DNA from: Erodium maritimum
Taxonomy: Eukaryota; Streptophyta; Magnoliopsida; Geraniales; Geraniaceae
Reading direction: 5' to 3'
NCBI GenBank assembly: GCA_963921825.1
Contig: OY997592.1
Span: 22,137,432-22,201,431, forward strand
Length of the DNA stretch: 64,000 nucleotides
Both the position numbers and the translations under genes were made by a program. The notes under the pieces are model-generated. The model made no database searches, was not told where the DNA came from, and saw only the letters and a list, made by a program, of their open reading frames with translations. Below, piece after piece: positions 22,326-34,848 of the stretch. Each line of letters opens with the position of its first letter. Position 1 is the stretch's first letter.

Positions 22326-23565
22326 TGCAATGGAAAGATGTCTCTTACAATGTTCAGACTTGGTTACACACACCTTGCTTAAAACAAATCGCAAACAACA
22401 ATAATAAACAAGAACACAAAGAACACAAAAGTTTGTTACCTAGTTCGGTGCAACATCACCTACATCTGGGGCACTCTACTAGTGGAAATGTTTCACTATT
22501 TTGTAATCAATCAAAACATACAAGTTTCTTAGATCATCCTAGGGTTAATTCATCCTCAGTACCCTAAATCTTTCATATTTTATTTAGAGAACCCAATTTT
22601 TTTGTTGTCATCTCAGTACCTTATATCTTTCATATTCCATATAGAGTACCCTAAATCTTTTTTTATCAACTTAGTACCCTAAACTTTTATTAATTTAATT
22701 TTATTACTCTAAACTTTCATTAATTTCATTTTAATACCCACCGTTAACTTTACCATAATTTTGGTTGTTGGTGAGGGGTAGTATGGTCATTTTACCTGTT
22801 TTGGATGGAAAATCATATGTTAAGTTAACGGTGGGTACTAAAATGGAATTAATGAAAGTTTAGGGTACCAAGGTGACACAAAAAAGATTTAGGGTACTTT
22901 AAATGAAATATGAAAGATTTATGGTACTGAGGTGGAATTATCCCATCATCCTATATCAAAGTTTATGCTATTATTATAAGTTCAAACCTATCTCAAGGAC
23001 TCCCCCTGAATCAGAGATTCTCTTTTGATTCCAATCTTCGAGTACTCGCCTGGCTCGGTTCAACCTTCTATTCTTTAGAGATTCTTCGTAAGTCTTCAAT
23101 CACACATTCACAATCCGATAAACCCAATCACTCATTGGACGAATAATAGTGTTTGAGAACAATTTTGGCTCAATATGTTAAACATATTGAGCCTCCCAAC
23201 ATGCTCATCCAACACGCTCAAGAGCTTTGTAGGATTAGACAAAAAAACAACGTACAATGAGTATAAAAACAATGTTGACGAAATCTACTAAGGGTATGCC
23301 TCTTGGCTTTTTATAGCTTCTCCATCTGAATCGTATAGCTCTAGGGTTTCCTTAAGCCTTAGAGTCGCGATCTAACTCAATCTTCGAGTTTCCATATACT
23401 CTCACAATAGTTAAACAGATCAAATGCTTAGAGTAGAAGTATCTTCAAATAAGGAAACTCACAAGATATTCATCAACATACGATCTAACATCTTTTCTAT
23501 CTTTGTCGACAGACATCTGAAACAACATCTTGCTTCACAACTAAATAGCAAATCTATATGTAACA
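22326..23565 (-). repeat. LTR of the Transposase_32-like element (with MITE)
   Basis: It matches the LTR at 27402-28345 through shared blocks: 'acctagttcggtgcaacatc', 'ctagtggaaatggttttcac'-like text, 'atgctattattata', 'cctatctcaaggactccccc' and the terminal TAACA. Without the 412 bp added by the MITE insertion it is 828 bp, against 944 bp for the other copy, so it has lost some sequence. Confidence 0.75.
22542..22944. mobile_element. Mutator-type MITE, 403 bp
   Basis: The left end GGGTTAATTCATCCTCAGTA and the right end (reverse complement GGGATAATTCCACCTCAGTA) are terminal inverted repeats. They continue imperfectly inward, so the whole element can fold back. It is flanked by a perfect 9-bp duplication ATCATCCTA (22533-22541 and 22945-22953), the size made by Mutator-like transposases. 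It has no coding capacity. It splits the LTR cleanly: the LTR text resumes after the duplication. Confidence 0.93.
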
Positions 23566-24020
23566 AGAGTCTCCACCTTTGGCTATTTTTTTAGGCAAGC
23601 ACTTCATACTAAGGGGATAACAAACAGAACTAGTGCTTCCATATCAACGAACAATAATCAGAGCATACTAGTTTCTCCTTAACATGCTTTAATGAAATAC
23701 CATCAAATATATATACCCCTGATTGCCTCAAAAACTTGCCGAAGATAAAAAAACAATAACCTCTGGCAGCAAACTAAGCATGCCATAGGTCATCATCATG
23801 CCAAATTCGAAACAACGTCAGGAAGAAAAGTGCCAAAATGCATCATCCCGACCAGAAAATCAGACAAACCCCGAGTAAATAAGTGTTTGAAACAGAAATC
23901 CAATAGTAATAGTAGAATAGTAGTGAGCGGTAGAGAAAAAATAGCTCAAACAACATCAAGTTCAGTCTCAAAGACATCCTGATCCACCACTTTCCCAACA
24001 TTTTGACCAACCAGCATTAA

Positions 24021-24764
24021 CTAGAGCAGATCTTCAAGAATTTTATTTTGATCATGAGTGGTTGCAATCTTTTTGGCTATGACATTTATTGAGGCACAGA
24101 CTGTCTCGGATATTTCTCCTTGACGACCTGGAGCTCCAAGGCTGCTACCATCCTGAGATACCTTGAAAGATGTCCAGACATTCCCATGCATATGAGAGCC
24201 TTCAAAGTGTTTCATGTTGAATGTGAGCAGAGCTGGTTTCTTTCCTTTCACATCATAATCCCTCAGAAGTTTGGGATGTTCACTCAATATCAGTCTAGAG
24301 ATCAGAGAGGGAAAGCCAATAGGTATCTTGGTAGCGAAGGATTTCATATGGCGACCGAAATGCTCAATGACGAATGCACCAAAATTTAAAAGTGTGGATG
24401 TACCTATTGCATAGATAAGTCATGCCAGGTCAGGAGTAATGTTGGATCCATGTGAGGAAGTAGCCCAATTTTCCAATCCAATATGAAAGAGGATTGAGTA
24501 GACTAGTGTAAACTCTGAAGACGACAACTTTCCTTTACCAAGACACATGTTGTCAATATTCCCTATGATCTCCTTGGCCATTTTGTGAAGAATTATTGGT
24601 CGCTGCTGAACATTTGGTGTAGGCTTCTTAGGTAAGTATTTATGGCCTCTTTAGTAACATTGATCTCCTTGCCTCGGACAACCACCTTGTGGTATTTAAA
24701 ATCCTCCAGATCATCAAATCCTGGAGCAAGATTCACTATATAATCCCTCACCAAATGAAGATAG
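24021..24764 (-). pseudogene. Transposase_32-like 'putative plant transposon' domain
   Basis: On the minus strand, from 24764: LVRDYIVNLAPGFDDL, FKYHKVVVRGKEINVTKEAI and, after a frameshift near 24590, a segment with FHIGLENWATSSHG, LIYAIGTSTLLNFGAFV and KIPIGFPSLISRLIL. It ends with a charged tail and a stop at 24021. The order 'VREFY.N', 'HKV.VRG', 'ANW.P..H', 'L.Y.IGTG....G..V', 'PIGFPSLI' matches the plant family called 'putative plant transposon protein', whose biochemical role is unknown. The family-1 solo LTR at 24765 cuts the gene just upstream of the domain. Stops and frameshifts make it a pseudogene. Confidence 0.78.
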
Positions 24765-26436
24765 TGTTAGTCTTAGTGCCCGTAGTTCAATCCTAAATGT
24801 CCAAATGTATATATCATCGTTAGCAATAAAATTAAAGCGACTTCATATTACTTATGTGTTGGAGTAATATATCGATGTGTGCTCTGATCTATGCCCACAA
24901 TGCGAATAGAACCATAGATCGAGATAGATCACACTCGATGGGTCCCTAGTCAACAAAGCTTCACTAGAAGGGACTAGTATGAAAGATGGCTCTTTATGGC
25001 TTACGTTCTGTTATTCATTGGAATGAGATTCTGGAGTCTGATCATAGATATCATGTGGGACATGATATTGGACGACCCGCCTTGAATATGTGCCATAGAT
25101 TAAGTCATGAACATATTCAGTGTCGTAGATTGTCATGTATCCTTAGACCAAGGAGTCTTTGTGATCGCTATGTAGTCAACAACTAAGTTTGACCTGACCC
25201 TAACGTTTTCTGTAACAGGGATTCCATAAAGGCAAGGATTGGCTTGGGGACGGGCTTCTTGAGTGACACGAAAGACGGCTAAGGGATTTATTGCTCATAC
25301 TGAGGTATGGGACAGATATCGATTCTCGGTCGCTTGATCAAGAGTGACTGAAAGAATAGCATGGCCATGCATATTATACTACGTATCATACATTCAGTCA
25401 TCTCACATATCAAAGAGTAGTGATTGAGAATAATAAGGATGACGGCTCTATGCCTTATCTCAATCAGGATATCGGAGATAAAAGGATAGTGACAGGGACG
25501 ACGGAAAGGTTAGAATCGACAGGGTCGTTTCGTTATGTAGTGTTAGGCAATAATAAAGTCTCGTTAGTTTCCACTTATATAGGGTCAAGTAAAATGGGAT
25601 TTTACGTTGACCTATTGACTTGCATAAACCTAAGGGTCACACCGGAGGGTGAAACTCATTGACACATTTATGGAGAATGGCCAAAAGAGTGTTGTCTCGG
25701 GACATGACCAAAACTGGGTTTTGGGTCATGTGCCCGTAAGGGAATAGGACTTTACGGATCGAGACAAGGCATGGAGCATGGGATTGATCATGTCGGATAA
25801 TGTTAGATATTTCCGGTATGGAAGGCTTGGAGGCGATGAGCGAATCACGGGAGCTCGTTTGAAATTGCCACGGGCCATGTTCAAAGAGGCCCATGAAAGG
25901 CCCATGGAACTAATTAATCAAGTCTTGATTAATTAGTACTAAGTAAGCATGACAAGGATTAAGGTGTTGGTGATTCACCACCTAACCCCATCTAATCTAG
26001 CCATACTTTGTCCTATTTACACCATACTTGTCACCATACTTGTCCCATGCCTTTAGTTGGACAAGTATGGGGTTTGTTATGTTTAAGTTATCTTTTTTCA
26101 ACATAAAAAACACAAATCAATAATATGAAACACAACTTCTCCCTCCTCTCCATGGCAATTTCGGCCAAGGCAAGCTCTCACCTCCATTTTTGTGTTCTTG
26201 AGTCCTCAAATATAAGAACTACGTGGCTTTGATTCCCATGTGGATACGTAGGCGTCTTGGAGACTCAAGCCAATCATTCGTTACCCGGTGTTCTTGTTTT
26301 GGTTAGAAATAGTGCTGAATTTTTCTCTTGTGAATCCATTCTTTGTTAGTTGTTCCATGGTTTTAATCGTCTCTTGGTTTTCATTGATTTTCCGCTGCGA
26401 GTTGGTTCATCTCCAACCCTACCTCGAGATCCAACA
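24765..26436 (+). mobile_element. solo LTR, family 1 (1672 bp)
   Basis: It begins TGTTAGTCTTAGTGCCC and ends GAGATCCAACA, flanked by a perfect 5-bp duplication GATAG (24760-24764 and 26437-26441). No internal sequence remains, so it is the product of recombination between the two LTRs of a former element. The ORFs inside it (24986, 25420, 25637, 26288) are LTR shadows. Confidence 0.95.
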
Positions 26437-26441
26437 GATAG

Positions 26442-27401
26442 AATGGATCGATTTCCATGACAGTTATGAGGAGTTTGGATTCTTGAAGGACATTCATCAC
26501 ATGGTCAATGCTTTGAGCTTCTTTTGAGAGCTATCTCTCAGGATTGATATTGCGTTAGAAGACATATCTCCACTTTCAGACAACAACTTCATGATGAAAA
26601 GAAACATTATTCAGAGGAGCATCTGGAATTCCAGTTGGAACCTTTTGTTCACTCGCAAACGTCTTCCCATAGGATTGGGATATTGGAACAACTTCTTCAA
26701 TCTCTTCTTTCTTAGGAGAAGACTCATCAACAAGATGCATGATTGGTTTGACAACTTTGTTTTTTCCGAAAGTGCTTGGGTCTTTCTTTTTCCAGTTACT
26801 AATGGGAGTAGAGACTTTTTCTTCTACTGAAAATATCGGTTTAAGTCTCTTGAGCTCTCTTCTAGCAACATGAGGGGGTCCTTTCCCTTTCTCTTCATTT
26901 CCTTCTTCTCAATAGTCTTGAGGTTTACATGATCGACCTCTTCTTGAACTTGTACATCAGCCTTCTTCTGGCTGTCAAACATGTCTTTTGACATTTCATG
27001 GCCACGAACTAAGACTTCTACCCTAATTTTGGGACTAACATCTTTCTCAACATAATTGAGAACTTTTTATACTATATAAGACACATAATTCTCTACCCTA
27101 ACTTCATATTGGACCTCTTTCTCAATCCCCTTGAGGATTTCAGCAAAAGTTTCTGAAACATTGTCCTTCTCGACTACCTTAGTTTTCCCTTCGTCTTTAG
27201 ACCGAGAGTAAGTAACCATACTTTTTTCAGTAGGGACATCCTAAGGAACAACATAGACATCACTGGGTTATCTCAGGCCCCTTCAGAATCGATAGATCTT
27301 TACTAGGAGGATTTAGGGTTACCTTTCACCATGTCTTCTGGTTGAATAGAGAGAGGTGCTTCTTGAAAGGCCTCATCATCCTTATTGTAATTCTGGAAAG
27401 G
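26442..27401 (-). pseudogene. N-terminal part of the Transposase_32-like gene
   Basis: The minus-strand translation is polar and lysine/glutamate-rich (SETFAEILKGIEKEVQYEVRV, KIRVEVLVRGHEMSKDMFDS, NLKTIEKKEMKRKGKDP). It then reads KVPTGIPDAPLNNVSFHHE and, after a frameshift, IDHVMNVLQESKLLI. The 'P..PLDN.SFH' segment is typical of the stretch just before the Transposase_32 domain. The coding order fits with 24021-24764 once the solo LTR and one copy of its duplication are ignored. Several stops and frameshifts are present. Confidence 0.68.
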
Positions 27402-28419
27402 TGTTGTGGAAAGATGTTTAACAGGACGTTATGACTTCAAGTCTAACATCTTGCTTTAAAACATAATGGAAAGTAAAACAAGATCAAGCGATCACACAAT
27501 CACAAGAAAGATTGGATACCTAGTTCGGTGCAAAATCACCAATATTTGGGAGAACTTTTCTAGTGGAATGGTTTTCACTATGATAGAATCAATCAGCATA
27601 CGATTTTCGATCCTCAAGATCAAACCTATGCTATTATTATAGAGTGCAAAACCTATCTCAGGGGTCCCCCCGAATCTATGCTCCTCCATCGATCCCACTC
27701 TTCAAGCTCTTCGGTCTTGGATTACTTCGAGCCCTTCAGTTTTAGATTAGTGCTTATTCTTCAAGGGTATTGTTTGTCAATCAGCAACACGGTTCACAAC
27801 CCTTAATCAACTCAATACCACTATCAGTTACGAAAAAAGTATGAGAACATCAACGTCCTTCTTTGTTCAGTTTATCCAGCCTCTTAACACGATTGTCCAA
27901 CATGTTTAAGAGCTATGAAGTCACGAACAAGGAATGACGAACACAGTAGTCTTTTCAGATTGTAGATAATGGTCGATAGATAGTCAAAAATTGTGATTAA
28001 CAGCCGAACCGAGCTCACGAGAGTTACCTCGACTTTCATAGCTCAATAAACCCTTGCATCGTGCATCGTAGGATTTTCTTAACCTTGAGAGTCACAATCA
28101 GGGAAAATCACGTAGTTTCCTTGCGTTAGAGAGTTTCCTTAATAGAACAAATACCTATTATAGAAGTATCTTCTAAGTAGGAAACAAATCTACAGAACCA
28201 TAATCACATAGATACGCTCAGGATGTCTTTGACATCTAGACTAACATATTTTCTAGCTTTGCCACCTGTCACACACAAAATGTCTATTGACATCTTTGAA
28301 AACATCTTACTTGACACAAACATGGCCAATCCAGATGTAATAACAATCTCCCCCTTTGGCCATTTTTCTAGGCAAGAACTATATCTCCTTCTATCTTAGG
28401 GATGTCGTAGACAGAGAAA
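27402..28419 (-). mobile_element. second LTR of the same family, with PPT and 3' stub
   Basis: The LTR runs from TGTTGTGGAAAG (27402) to TGTAATAACA (28345). It is followed by ATCTCCCCCTTTGGCC, a perfect polypurine tract on the minus strand (GGCCAAAGGGGGAGAT), and about 60 bp of internal sequence before element D begins at 28420. It is thus the 3' LTR of another copy whose body is cut off by D. This polypurine tract is of the type seen in SIRE/Maximus-like plant copia elements. Confidence 0.7.
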
Positions 28420-31400
28420 TGTAGGGTCTCGAGGTCATGGACATAAGAAACACAAAATGCAGCAGAAATTAACCATGAATCACTCAAGAAGAAATAACCA
28501 AATATTGAAGAATAAAGATGAAAATTCAGCAAAAGTTTGTGTACATCACCTTCTTGTTTTGATGAGAATTGAGAATAGAAAACACCAAATTTTGAATGAC
28601 TTGAGCCCCTTAGATGCCTACGTATCCTTACCGGAATCAAAGGCAACATAGTTCCTTATTTTTTAAACTCAAGAACATGCAACAATGGAGCTTCCTTTCC
28701 TCTTGGGGTGTTCGGCCAAGTTGAGAGGGAGAAGATGAAGTTGTGCCAATTTTTCTAACTCATTTGCATGTAATGAATTGTCAACCATCTTGTATGTTTA
28801 TTTAAGTGGATTGTGTCATCTCACTTAACCCCTTCAAGAGCCAAGTATCCATGCAAAAATACAAGGTGAACTTAATAAACAATGTTAGTTTATTAATTAG
28901 TGGAAAGTGGGTCCAACCCACTTTGATTAATAAGACTACTTAGTCAAACTTTGACATTTAGTTCTTGTTGGGATTAGGATATATGGGCCGGCCATGGGCC
29001 TCTCCAAGAGCACCCATATTGAACCCATCTTGTCCTAGCCCGTCCACTTTCGCAAATCCTCGACACTACTCCCTCGAGGCAAAGCTTCATTGCGTTCATA
29101 TCGAGTTACAAATCTTTGGTGTGACCCTTAGGTCTATGCATGCCGTTAAGATCAATGTAAAGTTCCACTTTACTTGTTCTTACCCTAGTGGCAACTACCA
29201 AGACTTAATTTAGCTTGACATTGCATAACGGATCGACCATGTCGATTCGGACCTTTTCATCGTCCTTGTCATTATCCTTTTATCTATGACATCTTGATTG
29301 AGATAAGGCATAGAGCCATCATCCTTATTAGTCTCAATCAATGTTTCTTGATATGTGAGATTACTGAATAAATGATACCATGTATCATGTGCATGGCCAT
29401 GCTTTACCTTTACTCACTCTCGATCAAGCGGCCGTGAACTAGATATCTTTCACATACCGTAGTATGGGGGATAAATCCCTTAGCTGTTTCTCGTGTTACT
29501 CATGCAGTCATTCCCCAATCCAATCTTGACCGTTATGGATGCCCAGTGACAGTCCAATGTTAGGGTTTCAGGTCAAACTCAGGTGTTTAGTGCATAGTAA
29601 CCACAAAGACTCCTTGGTATAAGGGTACATGGCAAACTACGACCTTGTATATGTCCATGACTTAATCTATGAAACATATTCAGGTCGGGTCGTCAAATAT
29701 CATGTCCCATATTGTTGGGTCTCGAGGTAGGGTTGGAGATGAACCAACTCGCAGCGGAAAATCAATGAAAACCAAGAGACGATTAAAACCATGAAACAAC
29801 TAACAAAGAATTGATTCACAAGAGAAGAACACCGGGTAATGAATTATTGGCTTGAGTCTCCAAGATGCCTATGTATCCACATGGGAATAAAAGCCACGTA
29901 GTTCTTCTCTTTGAGGACTCAAGAACACAAAAATGGAGGTGGAAACAACCCCTGGCCGAAATTGTGGGGAAGAGGGAGAGAAAATGTGTTTCATATTCTT
30001 GTCTTGTGTTTGTTATATTGAAAAAAGATGACTTAAACATAAAAAAAAAACCCCCATACTTGTCTAACTAAAGACATGGGAGAAGCATGGTAACAAGTAA
30101 GGTGTAAATAGGACAAAGTATGGCTAGACAATATGGGGTTAGGTGGTGAATCACCAACACCTTAATCCTTGTACTAATTAATCAAGACTTGATTAATTAG
30201 TTCCATGGGCCTTAGTTGCATGGGCCTTTCATGGGCCTCTTGGAACATGGCCCGTGGCCATTTCCAACGATGTCCCGTGATTCGCTCATCGCCTCCAAGC
30301 CTTCCATACCAGAAATGTCCAACATTATCCGACGCGATCAATCCCAAGACTCCAAGCCTTGTCTCGATCTGTGAAGTCCTATTCACTTATGGGTACATGA
30401 ACCAAAACCCAGTTTTGGTCATGTCCCGAGAAAACTCTCTTTTGGCCATTCTCCATACATCTGTCAATGAGTTTCATCCTCCGGTGTGACCCTTAGGTTT
30501 ATACATGCCAATAGATCAACATAAAATCTCATTTTACTTGATCCTATTTAAGTGGAAACTAACGAGACTTTAGTATTGCATGACACTGCATAACGAATCG
30601 ACCCTGTCGATTCTAACCTTTCCGTCGTCTATGTCACTATCCTTTTATCTCTGATATCCTGATTGAGATAAGGCATAGAGTCGTCATCCTTATTATTCTC
30701 AATCATTGTTCCTTGATATGTGAGATGACTGAATATATGATACCTAGTATCATATGCATGGCCATGCTATTCTTTCAGTCACTCTCGATCAAGCGGCCGA
30801 GAATCGCTATATTTCCCATACCGTAGTATGAGGGATAAATCCCTTAGCCATCTTTCGTGTCAGTCATGAAGTCCGTCCCCAACCCAATCATGGCCGTTAT
30901 GGAAGCCCTGTTACAGACAACGTTAGGCTCAGGTCAAACTCAGTTGTTGACTACATAGCGAGCATAAAGACTCCTTGGTCTAAGGACACATGACAAGCTA
31001 CGACAATGAATATGTTCATGACTTGATCTATGGCACATATTCATGTCGGGTTGTCCAATATCATGTCCCACATGATATCTATGATCAGACTCTGGAATCC
31101 CATTCCAATGGCTAACAGAACTTAAGCCATAAAGAACCATCTTTCATACTAGTCGCTTCTGGTGAAGCTTTGTTGACTAGGGACTCATCGAGTGTGATTT
31201 ATCTCGATCTATGGTTCTATTCGCATTGTGGGCATAGATTAGAGCACACATCGATATATTACTCCAACATATAAGTAATATAAAGCCGCTTTAATTTTAT
31301 TGATGACGCTGATAAATACATTTGGACATACATGATTGAACTACGGGCACTAAGACTAACACATATGATATTTATGATCAGACTCTGGAATGCATTCCAA

Positions 31401-31652
31401 TGACAATAGAAAGCAAGCCGTCAATAGTGATCTTTCATACTAGTCGCTTCTAGTGAAGACTACTATCTAGGGACCCCATCGAGTGTGATCCATCCTGATC
31501 TATTGTTTTATTCGCGTGGTGGGCATAGATCGAAAACACACACGATATACTACTCTAAGACCAGAGTAATATGAAAGTCGCTTTATTATATTTCCAATGA
31601 TGATATTTACATTTGGACGTTTACGATTGGACTACGAGCACTAAGGATATCA
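28420..31652 (-). repeat. 3' LTR of element D (split by solo LTR)
   Basis: It starts TGTAGGGTCTCGAGGTCATG and ends GCACTAAGGATATCA, followed by the polypurine tract (GTCTCGCACTTGCC in plus). Minus the inserted 1654 bp (solo LTR plus one duplication copy) it is 1579 bp. It shares the 'accaaattttgaatgacttg' block with the LTRs of C and at 1009-2468. Confidence 0.85.
29713..31361 (-). mobile_element. solo LTR, family 1 (1649 bp)
   Basis: It begins TGTTGGGTCTCGAGGTAGGG and ends CACTAAGACTAACA, with a perfect 5-bp duplication CATAT (29708-29712 and 31362-31366). It splits the D LTR inside the 'catgtcccacatgat' block. No internal sequence is left. Confidence 0.95.
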
Positions 31653-32943
31653 GTCTCGCACTTGCCCTAGTTCATATCTAAACTGAAATCTATTCCTATT
31701 GACCTTACATGCCATTCGTGCTTAGGCAACGAAAGCGCCTTAGTTAGAGGGTCGGCTATTTTATTATCCGTTGCAATATACGTGATCTTCACACCACCTC
31801 GAGGTGATATAGCTGCAATACATGTTTGGATTTGTTATGCGATTTGGGCTCTTTAGCTTGAGCAATAGCCCTAGTGTTGTCCCAAAATAGGTTCACCGGG
31901 TTAGACAGGTTTTTCATTACGCCCAACCTTTTTGTGAACTTCCTAATCCATATAGCCTCCTTGGTTGCTTCCGCAGCCGCTATGTACTCGGCCTTTGTCG
32001 TGGAGTCAGCGACAATGTCTTTCTTCACACTGTTCCAGCTAAACGCTCCGTTATTCAGAGTGAACAGATACTGTGACTGACTTCTAAAGTCATCTGGATC
32101 TATTAGGAAACTAACGTCTGCATATCTTTTGCCGACTAGTTCAACATCATTATTCCTACCGTATAATAGAAATGCGTCCTTAGTTCTTCTTGAGTACTTG
32201 AGAATCGCTTTGACTACAATCTAGTGTTCTTCACTGGGGTTAGACTGATGTTTACTTGTAAGACTCAAGGCATATGAGATATCTGGTCTCGTGTAGATCA
32301 TGGCATACATGATCGACCCTACTGCCAAAGCATATGGGATTCGACTCATCCTCTTCAGCTAATCAGGTGTCGTGGGACATCAAGTCTTGTTGAGATGAAT
32401 GTCATGACCAGCAGGTAAGAGTTCTTTCTTGGAATTCAGCATTGAGAACCTACTCAATACTTTGTTCACATAGGTGCTTTGACTAAATCCAAAGACCATA
32501 TTGGTGCGATCTCTATATATCTTATTGCCTAAGATATAAGAAGCATCGCCTAAGTCCTTCATTGAGAAGCACTTCCTTAACCATGCTTTATTCTCGTGCA
32601 AGGTTGGGATGTCGTTTCTAATAAGTAGTATGTCATCGACATACAACACCAGAAAGGTGATCTTACTCCCATTTGCCTTCTTCGAAACGCAAGGGTCATC
32701 CTCGTTCTTGATGAAGCCAAATCTAATTACAGTTTCATCAAAACGAAGGTTCCTACTCCGAGAAGCTTGTGTTCAATTGATAAATGGATTTCTCAAACTT
32801 ATAAATCTATCTCTTATTCTTCGGATTGTCAAAACCTTCGAGTTGGTACATACAACGTCCTCAGTAAAATTCCCTTTTAAAAGCGGTTTTGACATCTACT
32901 TGCCATATCTCGTAATCTAAATACGAGACTATGTCAAGAAGAA
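31653..32943 (-). pseudogene. copia RNase H and RT C-terminal half, element D
   Basis: The 31789-32028 frame contains DIVADSTTKAEYIAAAEATKEA and NLFWDNTRAIAQAKEP, the RNase H core. The 32380-32649 frame begins MLYVDDILLIRNDIPT, so the catalytic YVDD is intact. It continues CFSMKDLGDASYILG and LGFSQSTYV-like text (here FGFSQSTYV). A block with KQASRSWNL-type text precedes it near 32740-32780. Frameshifts occur between 32028 and 32380 and near 32770. The RT is cut by element C at 32944-32948 and continues at 43442. Compared with A and F this copy retains both segments they have lost. Confidence 0.87.
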
Positions 32944-32948
32944 TCTGG

Positions 32949-34257
32949 TGTTGGGTCTCGTCGTGGAAATGTTAAACAAAAAATTGCAGCGGAAAATTAA
33001 CCACGAATCAATCGAGATGAATCTACCAAATATGAAAAAACAAGTCTGAAAATTCAGCAAAGGTTTGTGTACATCACCTTTGCAGATGGCTCATCTTGCA
33101 GCTCGTATATCTCGAAAACGAACCGTTGAAACTCAAATCCCTTTGTCAGATTGAAGAACCATATGTGGAGAACGTGCACTCCAAAAATCAGCTTCATCGG
33201 ACATCGGATGAACCTCCGATCGAGCTCTTGAAACTGACTGGTCGTACAAAACTGTGCTGAATATCAGCACCTTCTACTTGTCCGAAATTGGTTCAATAAC
33301 ACCAAACTTTGAATGGCTTGAGCCCCTTGGTTTCCTACGTATCCTTCAAGGAATCAAAGCCAACGTAGTTCTTGAGTTTGTGAACTCAAGAACATGCAAC
33401 AATGGAGCTTGGAGCTTCTTGGAGGACTTTGCAAAGATGAGAGTTTTTTTTGAAGTTGTGCTGAAACTTTCTTCTCTTATTTGCATGTTGTGTCTTGCCA
33501 ACACCCCTTGCATGTAGACTTAAGGGGAAGAGGTCACCTCACTTAATCTACATCAAGTTTCCAAGTGTCCATGCTAGTTTGCATGGTAGACTTAATTAAA
33601 CTAAGCTAGTTTATTAACTAGTGGAAAGTGGGTCCAACCCACTTAGTTTAACAAGACCACTTAGTCAACCTTTGACCTTTGGTTCTTGTTGGGCCTAGCC
33701 CATGTGGGCCGGTCATGGGCGTGTCCAAGAGAGCCCATACCGAGCCCACCATGCTAGCCCGTCCACTACGGCAATTCCCGACACGACTCCCTCCAAGCCA
33801 ATCCATTTGCGTTCTTATCGAGTTACAAACTTATGGTGTGACCCTTAGGTCTATGCATGTCGGTAAGATCAACGGAAAATCCCATTTTACTTGATCTTAC
33901 AAATGTGGCGACTGACGAGACTCAATATCGCCTGACCCTGCATAACGAATCGCCCCTTGTCGATTCTGACCTTTCAGCCGTCCTTGTCATTATCCCTTAT
34001 CACTGATATCTTGATTGAGATAAGGCATAGAGCCGTCATCCTTCTTATCCTCAATCACTGTTCGTTGATATGTGAGATGACTGACCCTTATGATATCCCA
34101 TATCATGCGCATGGCCATGTTTTTCCCGTCAGTCACTCTCGATCAAGCGGCCGTGAACTAGATATCTTTCCCATACCGCAGTATGATGGATACATCCCTT
34201 AGCCGCCTATCATGTCACTCATGCAGTCATTCCCCAAGCCAATCCTGGCCGTTATGG
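32949..34257 (-). repeat. 3' LTR of element C, truncated
   Basis: It begins TGTTGGGTCTCGTCGTGG and is collinear with the 5' LTR down to GGCCGTTATGG at 34257, where gypsy G2 begins. About the last 470 bp of the LTR in plus orientation are absent. Confidence 0.88.
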
Positions 34258-34359
34258 GTTCGAGACTCATCAATAACCTGCGGTAGTGATACCACGCCTC
34301 GGTGTGAGACTCTCACCGCGGAAAGAGGTTAGGGTTGGTGCGATGCGGCGCCTTACGAA

Positions 34360-34510
34360 CTAGGTTTCCCTATGTGAACGGGTGTTCGAAGTTTTTCCCT
34401 CGCGTGAACGGGTGGGTTGAGGTTTCCTTCACGTGAGTGGGTTATTTGAGGTTTCCTTCACGTGAATGGGTTATTTGAGGTTTCCTTATGTGATCGGGTA
34501 AGTGGGGTAT
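34360..34510. repeat. tandem repeats in the G2 5' LTR remnant
   Basis: Units of 29 bp beginning GGTTTCCTTCACGTGA start at about 34421, 34450 and 34479, and looser versions precede them. Confidence 0.65.
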
Positions 34511-34848
34511 TGAGGTTGTGAACTATAGTGATTTACTGAATCGAGGACGTGATTCCCGTGTCGAGGTTTATCTTACATGAGCGAGTACTTGAGGTGTTGA
34601 TAGCGTGAGCAGTGTGACGTTTGGCATCAGGTTTTGAGGTAGTGGTTTGCCCTGGTTAGATCGGTAAGTCTTTAGTGCTTTACTAGTATGCCATAATCGA
34701 ACGGGTGTCCGTGGAGGTGAGCATAACGCTCATCCCCTTTGCTACTTTTCCTGCAAGGGACGAGTAGCGAACACGGGTTTGTCCGTGGAGGACCATGTGA
34801 GGGTTGCACTAGACCTTACCGGAGTGACTAATGGAGTGGGTGTTCGGT

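Larger units (their letters stand above)
22326..27401 (-). mobile_element. LTR element carrying a Transposase_32-like gene
   Basis: The left LTR (22326-23565) is followed by a polypurine tract (minus strand, about 23567-23580, AAAGGTGGAGACTC). A long degenerate minus-strand coding region then runs to 27401. It carries the 'putative plant transposon' domain, split by a solo family-1 LTR (24765-26436). A second LTR of the same family follows at 27402, but coding text runs right up to it without a leader or primer site. That second LTR is thus more likely a related element inserted in the first one's gene than its own 5' LTR. No RT, integrase or protease is seen, so the element would be non-autonomous. 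Confidence 0.6.
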
